DNA from: Flavihumibacter sp. ZG627
Lineage (GTDB): Bacteria > Bacteroidota > Bacteroidia > Chitinophagales > Chitinophagaceae
Length of the DNA: 64,000 bases
Reading direction: 5' to 3'
Assembly: GCF_000814325.1 (NCBI RefSeq)
Contig: NZ_JPHF01000009.1
Coordinates: forward strand, 1-64,000
Part shown: piece by piece, positions 16,721-26,570 of the stretch
Layout: each line of letters starts with the position of its first letter
Numbering within the stretch: the stretch's first letter is position 1
Program-made: the position numbers and the translations under genes
Notes under the pieces: generated by a model
Told to the model about the DNA's origin: nothing
What the model saw: the letters and a program-made list of their open reading frames with translations, nothing else
Databases searched by the model: none

Positions 16721-18174
16721 AAGAGGGGCGACACCAGCCGGGCAGTTCGTTCTGAAAGTTTTTTTATTCTGCCCCGTTGGTTCCAGGATTCCTTCTCAAT
16801 CTTCTCTGCATCTTTAAGGTCATCGTAAAATACATCGGCCAGTTCATTAGCGAGTTCTTCATCATACACTACCGCGTTAACCTCAAAGTTAAGATCGAAG
16901 CTACGGGTATCCATATTTGCAGTACCAATAATTGCTACTTTACGATCGGCCACCAAAGTTTTGGCATGTACAAAGCCTTTTTGGTAGAGATAGATCTCCA
17001 CCCCCGCATGCAGCAATTCCTCATAATAGGAACTGGAAGCCGCATTCACCAGTTTGGAATCTGAAACACCCGGCACAAGCAACTTAACAGATAATCCTCC
17101 CAAAGAAGCAATGCATAAGGCATCCATGAGGCTTTCACCTGGAATAAAATAGGGTGTGGTAATCAGGATCTCTTCTTCGGCCAGGTTTATGGCCTGCAAT
17201 AACGAGAATAAAATGGTGGGCATATCTGAATCGGGCCCGCTTGCAGCGATCTGCACCAATTTCTTACCTTTTTTGGGAAATGAATCCATAGAAGGGAAAA
17301 AACTGGTATCTGGTTTAAGTCTGCTACCGGCGCAAAAATTCCAGTCGCAAAGAAATAAATATTGCAGGTAATAAACACCCGGACCATCTATGCGTAAATG
17401 GGTATCGCGCCAGAAAAGTGTATTACCATTTCCATTTTGATTGATATACTTATCACTGACATTTATTCCACCGATAAAGGCTGTTTGTCCATCAATCACA
17501 ATGATCTTCCTGTGATTACGGTAGTTGATCCGGTTAGCCAGTGCTATAAACCGGATCCGGTAAAAAGGGAAAGATTTTACGCCCGCCTCTTCCAGCCTTC
17601 CCACCATACCTTTACGTAGGGAGCGACTTCCAAAATCGTCATAAATAAATCTTACATCAACTCCTTCTTTAGCCTTTTGAATCAGCAGCTGTTCGATCTC
17701 CCTGCCGATAGTATCATCATCATAGATATAATATTCAATATGGATATGGTGCTTTGCTTCTTTAAGCGCACTGATCACTTCCGGGAATTTCTTTTCTCCA
17801 TTCACCAATAATTTTACATGGTTGCCTTCTGTTAGTGCGCTGTTGATATCGGAAAGAAGAAGTACGGCAAGTTCTTTATTATCCCGAACGGCGGAACCTC
17901 CTTTTGCAAAAGCCTTCTCTGATATTTGCAGGATATCCTCTTTAAGGTGTTTGGCAAGATCATTATCATCAAGGATCTTTTTGCTGTACATTTTGTGCTT
18001 GCGGTAATTGATGCCGATAGTAAAATAGAAAAGCATACCTATAATGGGAATAAAGATCGCAACCAGCAGGTAAGCCAGGGTCTTAACATTGCTTCGGGTA
18101 TCATAGATGATCTTTCCGCAAACAACGATCAGTATGAGAACATATACGATTTGGGCAAGGAGCAACCAATCCAT
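16717..18174 (-). CDS. cls: Cardiolipin synthase (phospholipase D type)
   Basis: Inner-membrane enzyme that joins two phosphatidylglycerol molecules (or PG and another phospholipid) into cardiolipin. The 485-residue product has two N-terminal membrane helices (residues about 2-22 and 30-52), then two PLD domains. The HKD motifs are HRKIIVIDGQTAFIGG (about residue 215) and HAKTLVADRKVAIIGTANMD (about residue 398). Length matches the family. The annotated frame could start at a TTG at 18210, but the ATG at 18174 places the first membrane helix at the N-terminus as usual and is preferred. Confidence 0.93.
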   Translation of the reverse strand: MDWLLLAQIVYVLILIVVCGKIIYDTRSNVKTLAYLLVAIFIPIIGMLFYFTIGINYRKHKMYSKKILDDNDLAKHLKEDILQISEKAFAKGGSAVRDNKELAVLLLSDINSALTEGNHVKLLVNGEKKFPEVISALKEAKHHIHIEYYIYDDDTIGREIEQLLIQKAKEGVDVRFIYDDFGSRSLRKGMVGRLEEAGVKSFPFYRIRFIALANRINYRNHRKIIVIDGQTAFIGGINVSDKYINQNGNGNTLFWRDTHLRIDGPGVYYLQYLFLCDWNFCAGSRLKPDTSFFPSMDSFPKKGKKLVQIAASGPDSDMPTILFSLLQAINLAEEEILITTPYFIPGESLMDALCIASLGGLSVKLLVPGVSDSKLVNAASSSYYEELLHAGVEIYLYQKGFVHAKTLVADRKVAIIGTANMDTRSFDLNFEVNAVVYDEELANELADVFYDDLKDAEKIEKESWNQRGRIKKLSERTARLVSPLL

Positions 18175-18221
18175 GGAAATGTTTTCATGAATATCAATCA
18201 ATTCGCGCAAACTCTGCGCGA

Positions 18222-19496
18222 TCAGGGAGAATTGAGGATAGATTTTAAAACCCTAAGCCGCCCATCAATACTATGGCTAACCGGCAAACCCAACAATTCG
18301 GCAGCCATGGGATATACATGTACATTGGAAAAAGAAGGGATGGTCAATCCTTTCCGAAATGCGGGTCCCCATGCATAAAAACTCGCCTGCATATCGCTGT
18401 TGCGAATATCATAACCATGTTTACCGATCGTTGTTCTTCCTGTAAAGCTGAACATTAAAGGAGGATGAGGAACAAGAAGGATATCGCCGAGCCTGTTGTG
18501 CTGATCGGAAGCAGAACGATAATGCCAGTGTTTGGGTGTTTTATTGGGCAGGTATACAGTGAATTTTGAAGCATTCCTTTTCAGGTTTTTGTAAAGTTTC
18601 CGAATCTCCGTACGGTCACCGTTTTTTGAATATATATGCACCAGTGCATCTCCCCTTGGCACAATAAACCTGGATGTATCAATCTTCGCGGGTATGGGCA
18701 ACGCATTTGCCGTATCTGTATTTGTCATGCCATGGTCCGAAACAAATATGAAATTGATTGCGAGTCCGGTGTTTGTGCAGGTTGAAACAATCTTTCCAAC
18801 TGATTCATCCACGAATTTCACTGCATCAATTGCCTCTTTTGAGTCTATCCCATACAAATGCGAATAATGATCGACCTGCGGAAAATAAAAACTGATCAAA
18901 TGTGGTCTTTTATCTTCTGGCAGCAGAAGCCACTCATGCAGCACTTCAATACGCCTGTCAATCGGGATTGCTTCATTGTAATTGTAAAAATAGGTTGGTC
19001 CAACCCCATTAATTCTACTTTCGGAACCCACCCAATAGAAGCTTGCAGAAAGCATTCCATTTCTTTCTGCAAGTTCCCATAGCGGGATGCCATAGTACCA
19101 TGAGCTGTCACGTACTTCTTTTTTATTTCCTACCGAATATATTTTTAGTTTCTTACAGTCATAAAATGAATTATCCACCAGTCCATGATGTACGGGATAC
19201 ATACCTGTTATTATAGAATAGTGATTGGGAAAGGTGAGGGAGGGATAGACAGGTTGCATTGATTTTGCTTCCACGCCTTTAGCAGCAAGTGCCAATAAGT
19301 TGACGCAATTGTATTTACGGGCATAATCCCACCGGAAACCATCTGCGGAAATAATAATGAGATAAGGTTTATTGATAGTTTCAGGGGAATTTCTACGACC
19401 CTGTACAACCTGCTGCACTGTATCCTGCGCCAGAAGTGAGGTGTAAAGCAGAGAATACAGACCCAAAATAAAGAGGCCCTTTATTGAAGCGGACAT
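18222..19496 (-). CDS. Secreted nucleotide pyrophosphatase/phosphodiesterase (alkaline phosphatase superfamily)
   Basis: Exported hydrolase of the ENPP-like branch, 424 residues with a signal peptide ending near SLLAQ. The metal site and nucleophile are visible: first Asp in ISADGFRWDY (about residue 50), nucleophile Thr in YPSLTFPNHYSIITG (about residue 86), Asp and His in FPQVDHYSHLYG, DHG in VSDHGMTN, and a late His in GKHGYDIRN. It should cleave phosphodiesters or phosphonate esters in the periplasm; the natural substrate is unknown. It is divergent from the TIM-barrel gene and has a TAnnTTTG element upstream (19517-19524). Confidence 0.92.
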   Translation of the reverse strand: MSASIKGLFILGLYSLLYTSLLAQDTVQQVVQGRRNSPETINKPYLIIISADGFRWDYARKYNCVNLLALAAKGVEAKSMQPVYPSLTFPNHYSIITGMYPVHHGLVDNSFYDCKKLKIYSVGNKKEVRDSSWYYGIPLWELAERNGMLSASFYWVGSESRINGVGPTYFYNYNEAIPIDRRIEVLHEWLLLPEDKRPHLISFYFPQVDHYSHLYGIDSKEAIDAVKFVDESVGKIVSTCTNTGLAINFIFVSDHGMTNTDTANALPIPAKIDTSRFIVPRGDALVHIYSKNGDRTEIRKLYKNLKRNASKFTVYLPNKTPKHWHYRSASDQHNRLGDILLVPHPPLMFSFTGRTTIGKHGYDIRNSDMQASFYAWGPAFRKGLTIPSFSNVHVYPMAAELLGLPVSHSIDGRLRVLKSILNSP

Positions 19497-19516
19497 ATTT
19501 GTAAAATATATAGGTT

Positions 19517-19524
19517 CAAATGTA
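19517..19524 (-). promoter_or_regulatory. Candidate -7 promoter element of the phosphodiesterase gene
   Basis: On the minus strand this reads TACATTTG, an exact match to the Bacteroidota -7 consensus TAnnTTTG. It lies 20 bases upstream of the ATG at 19496. No clear TTG box at -33 is seen. Confidence 0.4.
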
Positions 19525-19576
19525 CCCTCCTTCAGCCAATTTAAGTAACATTATGGTTCAGCAAAACCGGGGTGAT

Positions 19577-20500
19577 ATGATCATACAACAACGATATACA
19601 CGAAAACGCTTTCTCCGGACAGGGCTTAGCCTTTTAGCGGGATCACTGGCGCTACCATTATTTGCCAGTGGAAAAAAGCAACCGAAACTTGCCTTTTCAA
19701 CCTTGGGCTGCCCGGATTGGGATTTCAATAAGATCACGGATTTCGCACACTCACATGGCTATACAGGAATTGAAGTAAGGGGTATACAGAGGGAGATGGA
19801 CCTGGTTAGGAGTTCTATATTCAATACTGCGGTAAAAAGAGCTGCTACACTTGCCAGGATGAAGGAAAAGGGGCTGCGTTTTGTTGGACTGGGTAGTTCC
19901 TCTACTATGCATTATGCGGATTTGGCGGAGAGGAAAAAGCAGCTTGATGATGGGAGAAGATTCATTGATCTTGCGGCACAAATTGATTGCCCATATGTGA
20001 GGGTATTTCCTAATAATTTCCCGAAGCACCAGGAATATGAAGCAACAATGAAATTGATCAGCGGTGGATTAAAGGAACTGGCAGAATATGCGGCTGGTAG
20101 CGGGGTTACTGTATTGATGGAAACCCATGGCGACCTTGTGCGTACAAACGATCTGGTTCGCATAATGAAAGCGGTGGACAATCCAAATGCAGGTTTGGTT
20201 TGGGATGTTTCCAATATGTGGACCATTACCAAAGAAGCGCCTGCCGTTGTATATAAAGAATTGAAACCTTATATCCGCCATGTTCATGTAAAGGATGCTA
20301 AACTTGATGGAGCCAAACTGCAGTATACTTTCCTGGGAAAGGGGGATGTGCCAATATTACCAGCCATCACCATTTTGGAGAAGGATGGATATGATGGTTT
20401 TTACAGTTTTGAGTGGGAGAAGTTATGGCATCCTGAAATTGCCGAGCCCGAGCTTGCTCTTGCTGATTATCCCGTAGTTATGAAGAAGCATTTCAAATAA
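19577..20500 (+). CDS. Sugar phosphate isomerase/epimerase-like TIM-barrel protein with twin-arginine-like signal
   Basis: A 307-residue xylose isomerase-like TIM-barrel protein exported by a signal resembling a Tat signal (RKRF, then LLAGSLALPLF). Family features include TLGCPDWDF after the signal, the METHGD segment carrying a metal-binding Glu (about residue 175), WDVSNMW, HVHVKDAK with metal/His ligands, and a final FYSFEWEKLWHP. It may isomerise or epimerise a sugar or keto sugar in the periplasm. I chose the ATG at 19577 because the longer frame (ATG 19520) overlaps the divergent promoter and adds a non-signal extension. It is 27 bases before the GMC oxidoreductase, probably one operon. 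Confidence 0.85.
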   Translation: MIIQQRYTRKRFLRTGLSLLAGSLALPLFASGKKQPKLAFSTLGCPDWDFNKITDFAHSHGYTGIEVRGIQREMDLVRSSIFNTAVKRAATLARMKEKGLRFVGLGSSSTMHYADLAERKKQLDDGRRFIDLAAQIDCPYVRVFPNNFPKHQEYEATMKLISGGLKELAEYAAGSGVTVLMETHGDLVRTNDLVRIMKAVDNPNAGLVWDVSNMWTITKEAPAVVYKELKPYIRHVHVKDAKLDGAKLQYTFLGKGDVPILPAITILEKDGYDGFYSFEWEKLWHPEIAEPELALADYPVVMKKHFK

Positions 20501-20527
20501 TAAATTTTATCATCTTCCCTATTAATT

Positions 20528-22225
20528 ATGCCTGGAGATTCATTATACCTCAATACAAAGAGCAAAGTTCAAAACAGCTATGATGCCATCATTGTAGGAT
20601 CCGGCATCAGCGGGGGCTGGGCGGCAAAAGAGCTCTGCGAAAAAGGACTAAAAGTATTATTACTTGAGCGGGGCAGTCCGGTTGAACATCCAAATTATCC
20701 AACGGCAACCAAAGATCCCTGGGATTTTGCACACCGCGGACAATTAACGCCGGCCGATAAAGAAATACATTCTATACAGAGCCGACATTATTCTATCAGG
20801 GAAGACAACAAACATTTTTACATTAACGATAAAGAGAATCCCTATAAGGAAATCAAGCGCTTTGATTGGATCAGGGGTGATATTATAGGAGGACGGTCGT
20901 TGCTGTGGGCGAGGGCCTGCTACAGATGGAGTGACCTCGATTTTGAAGCCAATGCGAAGGATGGGTATGGAGTTGACTGGCCAATACGGTATGCCGACCT
21001 GGCGCCATGGTATGATTATGTTGAATCATTTATAGGCGTGAGCGGAAATCGTGATGGCATCCCGCATTTACCCGACGGACCGTTTCAACCACCATTTGAA
21101 ATGAATAAGGTGGAGAAGTATTTTAAAGAGAAAACAGAAGCCAGGTTTAAAAACAGAAAAGTAATCATTGGCAGAACGGCTAATCTTACCCAGGCAGTAA
21201 AGGGAAGGGGTATTTGCCAGGCCAGGAATCTTTGCCACCGCGGTTGCCCCTACGGCGCCTATTTCAGCACCAATGCCAGTACTCTGCCTGCGGCGCATGC
21301 TACAGGAAATCTAACAATCAGGCCTTTTTCATTGGTGAACAAAGTAGTTTATGATGATAAAAAACAAAGAGCGCGTGGTGTGGAAGTTATTGATACGAAC
21401 ACCGGAAGCGTTGAAGAGTTTTCTGCGCGCATCATTTTCCTGAATGCAGCAACAGTAGCCACCACCGCTATACTTTTGAATTCAATTTCAAGTCGCTTTC
21501 CCAATGGTCTGGGAAATGGCAGTGACCAGGTTGGTCGCAACCTTATGGATCATCATAAGGGCATTTCCATAGTTGGTTCAATAGAGGGATTTGAGGATAG
21601 TTATTATGCAGGCAGAAGGCCCACGAGCATTTATATACCCCGCTTCAGCAATGCCACAGAAGAAAATAAGAATTTCCTGCGGGGATATCATTTTGGTGGT
21701 GGGGCTTACCGGGGAAGAGGCGCAGCGGATGGAATAGGAGCGGAATTAAAAGAAAGTTTGTCGGTTCCGGGAGGATGGCAGTTGAGTCTTTATGCTTTTG
21801 GCGAATGTTTACCTTATGAGGATAACCGTATCACTCTTGATCATTCTACCAAGGACCGTTTTGGAAGACCCATGATTGCGATAGACTGCAACTTCAGGGA
21901 AAATGAAAATAAAATGCATGCTGATATTCGCGAGAGGGGAAAGGAGATGATGGAAATGGCTGGATTTTACAACGTAAAAGTGAATGGAAGCATTTCCTTT
22001 CCAGGGAATGCAAATCATGAAATGGGTACTGCTAGGATGGGTCACGATCCCCGCAGTTCTGTTTTAAATGCGTTCAACCAGATGCACGAGCTTCCTAATG
22101 TATTTATTACAGATGGTTCCTGCATGAGTTCAGGCTCTTGTGTGAACCCCTCCCTAACCTATATGGCCCTAACGGCAAGGGCCTGCGATTATGCATTAAG
22201 CGAGCTAAAGAAGCGAAATATTTAG
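20528..22225 (+). CDS. GMC-family FAD-dependent sugar/alcohol oxidoreductase
   Basis: A 565-residue glucose-methanol-choline oxidoreductase. It has the FAD dinucleotide fold IIVGSGISGGWAAKEL (about residues 20-35), the GGRSLLWAR segment (about 120), a Cys pair region CHRGCPYGAYF, and a C-terminal catalytic part NHEMGTARMG (His) with CVNPSLTYMALT (Asn). No signal peptide is visible. Related Bacteroidota enzymes often oxidise sugars or glycosides and work with a small Tat-exported subunit; no such subunit is present next to this gene. The upstream TIM-barrel gene suggests a shared sugar-oxidation pathway, but the substrate is unknown. Confidence 0.9.
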   Translation: MPGDSLYLNTKSKVQNSYDAIIVGSGISGGWAAKELCEKGLKVLLLERGSPVEHPNYPTATKDPWDFAHRGQLTPADKEIHSIQSRHYSIREDNKHFYINDKENPYKEIKRFDWIRGDIIGGRSLLWARACYRWSDLDFEANAKDGYGVDWPIRYADLAPWYDYVESFIGVSGNRDGIPHLPDGPFQPPFEMNKVEKYFKEKTEARFKNRKVIIGRTANLTQAVKGRGICQARNLCHRGCPYGAYFSTNASTLPAAHATGNLTIRPFSLVNKVVYDDKKQRARGVEVIDTNTGSVEEFSARIIFLNAATVATTAILLNSISSRFPNGLGNGSDQVGRNLMDHHKGISIVGSIEGFEDSYYAGRRPTSIYIPRFSNATEENKNFLRGYHFGGGAYRGRGAADGIGAELKESLSVPGGWQLSLYAFGECLPYEDNRITLDHSTKDRFGRPMIAIDCNFRENENKMHADIRERGKEMMEMAGFYNVKVNGSISFPGNANHEMGTARMGHDPRSSVLNAFNQMHELPNVFITDGSCMSSGSCVNPSLTYMALTARACDYALSELKKRNI

Positions 22226-22383
22226 AAATTTAAATTAAAACAGTTACCATTTGGCCGACCAGAGATTCAGATGCTTTCTCTTCTTGAGAAATTAGCCGGT
22301 CATTGATTGAATTAGCTGTACTATTTATAACTATACAAGATTCCGTGGTATAAGCAGATTTTCCAAACGCGAAGAACCATGGT

Positions 22384-22840
22384 TTATTGTTTACAGTTTT
22401 CGGCTATCTTATCAAGCAACACCTTCGCTTGTTCAATTGCCGAATCATCAAGATGCTGAAGGGCTTTTCCTTCTATTACCAGCTACTATCGGTTGTAAGG
22501 CTTTCAGCACTTCTTCCCCTTTTGCAGTAATTGTTATTTGGGTCATCCGCCAGTCGGTCTGGTGAACAGACCTTTCGAGATATCCGTTCTTTACAACAAT
22601 TCAATGTTCCTTGTAACGGAGGCATTGTCTTTGAAGACACTTTCTGCCAGGTCTTGCTGCTTGATGACCGGATTCTCCAGCAATGATTTCATCACCAGCC
22701 TCTGGTCAATCATAATGTCAAATCCATTATCCCTGACCTGATTCTGTGCGTATTGCCTGTATGCCCTGATGGCCTGTCTATACTGTAAAAATCTCACTGT
22801 TCAGCTTATTATCCTCTTTTTTTTTAATTGACATATCCAT
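22384..22840 (-). pseudogene. Decayed MarR-family transcriptional regulator
   Basis: Three minus-strand frame pieces together cover a MarR-type protein. Piece 1 starts at the ATG at 22840 (MDMSIKKKEDNKLNSE) and breaks near 22795. Piece 2 runs from there to about 22592 and includes AIRAYRQYAQNQVRDNGF, a recognition-helix-like KDNASVTRNIELL, and an early TAA. Piece 3 continues in another frame with VKNGYLERSVHQTDWRMT (the MarR wing) up to about 22465. A last frame then ends in AIEQAKVLLDKIAENCKQ and a TAA at 22384-22386. At least three single-base frameshifts are needed. An intact gene would give about 150 residues, the usual MarR size. The neighbouring genes are intact, so decay rather than a poor assembly is favoured. 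Confidence 0.7.
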
Positions 22841-23033
22841 ATTTGATATATCCGAGATAATAAAATTATTAAATCAGGGAAAATATTTTCAGGTTTCCTT
22901 AAGCCGCTATTCTGAGAGGAGTCGCCCTATTTATCTATAGCAGGCAGGCTGGAGGGACTGTATTACTGGTGGTAATAATTTGGACTATATTGCATAAATA
23001 ATAATATACCCAATTTAAGTTTCGGATAGTTGT

Positions 23034-25868
23034 ATGGATAAAGAGAGCGGAAAGCAGGAAGCATTGTTTCAAATAGATACTATTGAAAATGCTTTGTCGG
23101 GAGGAGGAATAGGCTTATGGAAATATCACCCCGGTGATAGGGTAATCCTTTTGAATTCCGAAGCCGCGGTTTTATTTGGACAGGCCTTTCGGGTTGATCT
23201 TTCAATAGAAAAATTTCTTTTACTTATTGAGCACGGCTATCGCCAAGCATTTCAGGATACACTTGAAAAATTCTGCACGCAGAATGGCAGCAACATTTTT
23301 CATTTCCAATTATACGCAGAGAAATGCAAAGAGGATCAGAAAAGATGTATGCTGGAGCTGAGGGGCAAAATAAAATTTGATACTGATGGAAAAGTGAGTG
23401 AGTTTTCGGGTGTAGTTTTTGAAATTCCTGAGCCGGAGCCGCACAAATATTTTCCTACACACGTCTCCGATCAGGGATCAGCTGATCTCCGTAAAACGCT
23501 GGCGCAGCGTGATTCTATTTTTGTGGCCATCCTTGACAGTTCCCCAACAGGCTTATGGTTATCGGACGAAGACGGTGATATAATTTTTCTCAACAGGACC
23601 CTGCAGGAATGGACAGGAATGGAAATGAAAGATTTGCTGGGTAATGGCTGGGCAAATGCTATCATTGAAGAAGACCGTGACAAGACTGCAGTTGCATTTG
23701 ATTATGCTGTAACCAATAGAAGTCACTATGAAGCTTCCTTCCGCATTAAGAAAGGAGATGGAAATATAATCTGGTGCCGGGCTGCAGGCGACCCGTATTA
23801 TCAGCATAATGGTGAGTACGCTGGTTTTGTAGGATATTGTATGGATCTCAATGAACTGATCAGCGGGCGGGATGCAGTAAAACAGAGTGAGTCGAGGTTT
23901 CGAAGTATAGTAGAGCAGGCACCAATGGCTATCGGCCTGTTGAAAGGAAGAGAAATGATCGTAGAGATCTGTAATGAGCGGATCCTGGAAGTTTGGGGTA
24001 AGGACAGGAAGATAATGGGAACTGAATTACTGGATGCATTGCCTGAGATCCGTGAACAAGGATTCATGGAACTGCTGCAACATGTATATGATAGCGGCGA
24101 ACCCTATTATGGGTACAGTGTTCTGGCAATGCTGGAAAGAAAAGGAATTTTAGAGGCATCCTATTTCGATTTTGTATATACACCCATTCGGGATGTTTTC
24201 AATAATATAACAGGTGTTATGGTTTTGGCCACAGATGTTACCCGCCAGGTAATGGCCAAGAAATCGATCGAAGAGAGTGAAGCTAAATTTCGCGGACTCA
24301 TTGAAGAAGCTCCCTTTGCTACTGCTGTTTACAGAGGAAGAGAGCTTATTATAGATATGGCCAATGATGAGATGATACAGCTTTGGGGAAAAAGCAAGTC
24401 TGTCATCGGAATGCCTCTTGACATTGCACTACCCGAACTTGAGGGACAACCATTCTTTGATCTTCTACAAAATGTACTGTCTACCGGAATAGCCTATCAT
24501 GCACAGGAGCAGCGTGCCGACCTGATAGTGAACGGAGTACTCAGCAGCTTCTACTTCAATTTCACCTACAAGCCTTTGAAGAATATCCAGGGTGAGGTCT
24601 ATGCAATTTTGAATATGGCAGTAGACATCACTGAACAATTTCTTGCCCGCAGGAAAGTAGAAGAGGCCGAGATGGCTTTAAGAGGCGCCGTAGAGCTGGC
24701 CGATTTAGGCACCTGGAGTTTTGACGTGATGAGTAATAGTTTCCTTTTGTCGGAAAGGTTAGCTGTATGGATGGGCTATGAAAGGGAAATAAATGCAACC
24801 CGGGCTTTTGATTCGGTGGCAGAAGAAGATAAGGAGAGGATCATCAAAGGGATTGGCATTGCCCTTAGTAAGGAATCGGGTGGATTATTTGAGGATGAGT
24901 ACCAGGTTTTAAACCGGATCACCGGGGAGAGGAGGATTCTTCATGCCCAGGGAAAAACAATTTTCAATGATGTAGGCGAAGCTTTAAAAATTACCGGAAC
25001 TGCCCAGGATGTTACCCGACAGCGGGATATCCAGGGGAGCCTGGAGGCAGAGGTATACCAGCGAACAGAAGAACTGGCAGCAGCAATAGAGGAACTCCAG
25101 GCAACAAATGAGGATCTGGCTGAATCCAATATACAGTTATCGCGTTCAAATGAAGAACTGGCTCAATATGCCTATGTTGCAAGCCATGATCTTCAGGAAC
25201 CACTAAGGAAGATCCGTCTCTTTAGCGATATGCTTAAAAATAAAACAAGATCGCCCGAAGATCAGCGTATCGTGATCGAGAAGATCAATAATTCAGCAGA
25301 AAGGATGTCGACACTGATCCAGAGCCTACTTGAATTTTCCCGTCTTCTCAAATCAGACAATTTAATGCAACGGGTGGATATCCAGTCCACCCTTGATAAA
25401 GTCATAACCGACTTTGAACTGGCCATCTCTGAAAAGAATGCAATTGTTCGGGTAGGAAAACTTCCGGTAATAGAGGCTATAGGATTGCAAATGAATCAAC
25501 TGTTTTACAATTTGTTCAGTAATGCCTTAAAATTTACAGTTTCCAACCGTATTCCTGAGATTTCGATAACTGCTGAAATCACCGGGCGAAAGGAAGCAGA
25601 AGAACTAACGGGCAGTGAATTATTTTATGAAAACTTTCATCATTTTCGATTCATTGACAACGGAATTGGCATAGAACCAGAATATCGCGACCAGATTTTT
25701 GAAGTATTCCGGAAACTGCATGCACGCGATGTGTACCAGGGATCAGGTATCGGACTATCCATTTGCAGACGAATCATTACCAATCACAACGGGACAATCT
25801 TCGTGGAGTCTGTTCCCGGCCACTTTACATGTTTTCATATCCTGCTGCCAATTACCAAGCGGGCATAA
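23034..25868 (+). CDS. Multi-PAS sensor histidine kinase
   Basis: A 944-residue soluble kinase with no membrane segment. About four or five PAS-type units precede the kinase: residues about 15-130, 150-280 (DSSPTGLWLSDEDGDIIFL), 285-410, 415-545 (EEAPFATAVYRGRELI) and 550-670, the last followed by a PAC-like GTAQDVTRQRDI. A coiled coil (about 675-710) leads to the H-box YVASHDLQEPLRKIRLFSDM (about 715). The ATPase part has LFYNLFSNALKF, FIDNGIGIEPEYRD and GSGIGLSI. No receiver is fused and none lies next to it, so its partner is elsewhere. The two middle PAS units are near-repeats of each other, suggesting an internal duplication. Confidence 0.92.
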   Translation: MDKESGKQEALFQIDTIENALSGGGIGLWKYHPGDRVILLNSEAAVLFGQAFRVDLSIEKFLLLIEHGYRQAFQDTLEKFCTQNGSNIFHFQLYAEKCKEDQKRCMLELRGKIKFDTDGKVSEFSGVVFEIPEPEPHKYFPTHVSDQGSADLRKTLAQRDSIFVAILDSSPTGLWLSDEDGDIIFLNRTLQEWTGMEMKDLLGNGWANAIIEEDRDKTAVAFDYAVTNRSHYEASFRIKKGDGNIIWCRAAGDPYYQHNGEYAGFVGYCMDLNELISGRDAVKQSESRFRSIVEQAPMAIGLLKGREMIVEICNERILEVWGKDRKIMGTELLDALPEIREQGFMELLQHVYDSGEPYYGYSVLAMLERKGILEASYFDFVYTPIRDVFNNITGVMVLATDVTRQVMAKKSIEESEAKFRGLIEEAPFATAVYRGRELIIDMANDEMIQLWGKSKSVIGMPLDIALPELEGQPFFDLLQNVLSTGIAYHAQEQRADLIVNGVLSSFYFNFTYKPLKNIQGEVYAILNMAVDITEQFLARRKVEEAEMALRGAVELADLGTWSFDVMSNSFLLSERLAVWMGYEREINATRAFDSVAEEDKERIIKGIGIALSKESGGLFEDEYQVLNRITGERRILHAQGKTIFNDVGEALKITGTAQDVTRQRDIQGSLEAEVYQRTEELAAAIEELQATNEDLAESNIQLSRSNEELAQYAYVASHDLQEPLRKIRLFSDMLKNKTRSPEDQRIVIEKINNSAERMSTLIQSLLEFSRLLKSDNLMQRVDIQSTLDKVITDFELAISEKNAIVRVGKLPVIEAIGLQMNQLFYNLFSNALKFTVSNRIPEISITAEITGRKEAEELTGSELFYENFHHFRFIDNGIGIEPEYRDQIFEVFRKLHARDVYQGSGIGLSICRRIITNHNGTIFVESVPGHFTCFHILLPITKRA

Positions 25869-25967
25869 GCAGTTATAATGTCAGAAGGGGCGGCATCTGC
25901 TAATAAATATTAATTTTACAGGAAGGCAACCCTATGATCGCTTGATCCGTATTGATATTTTACAAGC

Positions 25968-26570
25968 ATGGATTTAGCCGACACACCGGAGCAATTCTTA
26001 CAAGACCTCATAAAGGGTTGTATTGCACTGGAGCGCCAAAGTCAGAAATGTTTCTACGAACAATTCTATGGCTATGCGTTTACAGTATGCCACCGCTTTA
26101 TATCACAGGAAGAAGAGACCGTAGAAGTGATCAATGACGGATTTCTGAAAATATTCAGGGAGATCCGGCATTTCAAACCCATGCATAAAACCCTGACCGA
26201 TTCCCTGAAAGCATGGATCCGAAGAATTTTCATCAACACGTCGATCGACCACCTACGTAGGCAAAGGCTGATTACAACTGAATTGAATGATGTAACCAGT
26301 TTACAGAATGGCGGCTCAGTTCCGGCTACTGCAATGCATAATTTATCACACAAAGAATTAATGGCTATGGTAAGCAGGCTGAGTACAGCATACCGCCTCG
26401 TATTCAACTTGTTTGTTATTGATGGATATACTCATGAGGAGATTGGAGCACTGCTGCATATATCACCCGGAACTTCCAAATCAAATCTTGCAAAAGCGAG
26501 GGTGAACCTTCAAAAGATGATCATTAAAGAAAAAAAGTTAGAGGACGCGTATGGCAGAAGAGCAATATAA
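25968..26570 (+). CDS. ECF-type RNA polymerase sigma factor
   Basis: A 200-residue sigma-70 family factor. Region 2 is in residues about 25-95, with FYGYAFTVCHRFI and EVINDGFLKIFREI. Region 4 lies at about 125-185, with LSTAYRLVFNLFVIDGYTHEEIGALLHISPGTSKSNL written here only as a location; its helix-turn-helix is EEIGALLHISPGTSKSNL. It fits the Bacteroidota ECF group. The next gene overlaps its last 20 bases and carries an N-terminal cytoplasmic segment and membrane helix, the usual place of an anti-sigma factor. Confidence 0.93.
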   Translation: MDLADTPEQFLQDLIKGCIALERQSQKCFYEQFYGYAFTVCHRFISQEEETVEVINDGFLKIFREIRHFKPMHKTLTDSLKAWIRRIFINTSIDHLRRQRLITTELNDVTSLQNGGSVPATAMHNLSHKELMAMVSRLSTAYRLVFNLFVIDGYTHEEIGALLHISPGTSKSNLAKARVNLQKMIIKEKKLEDAYGRRAI

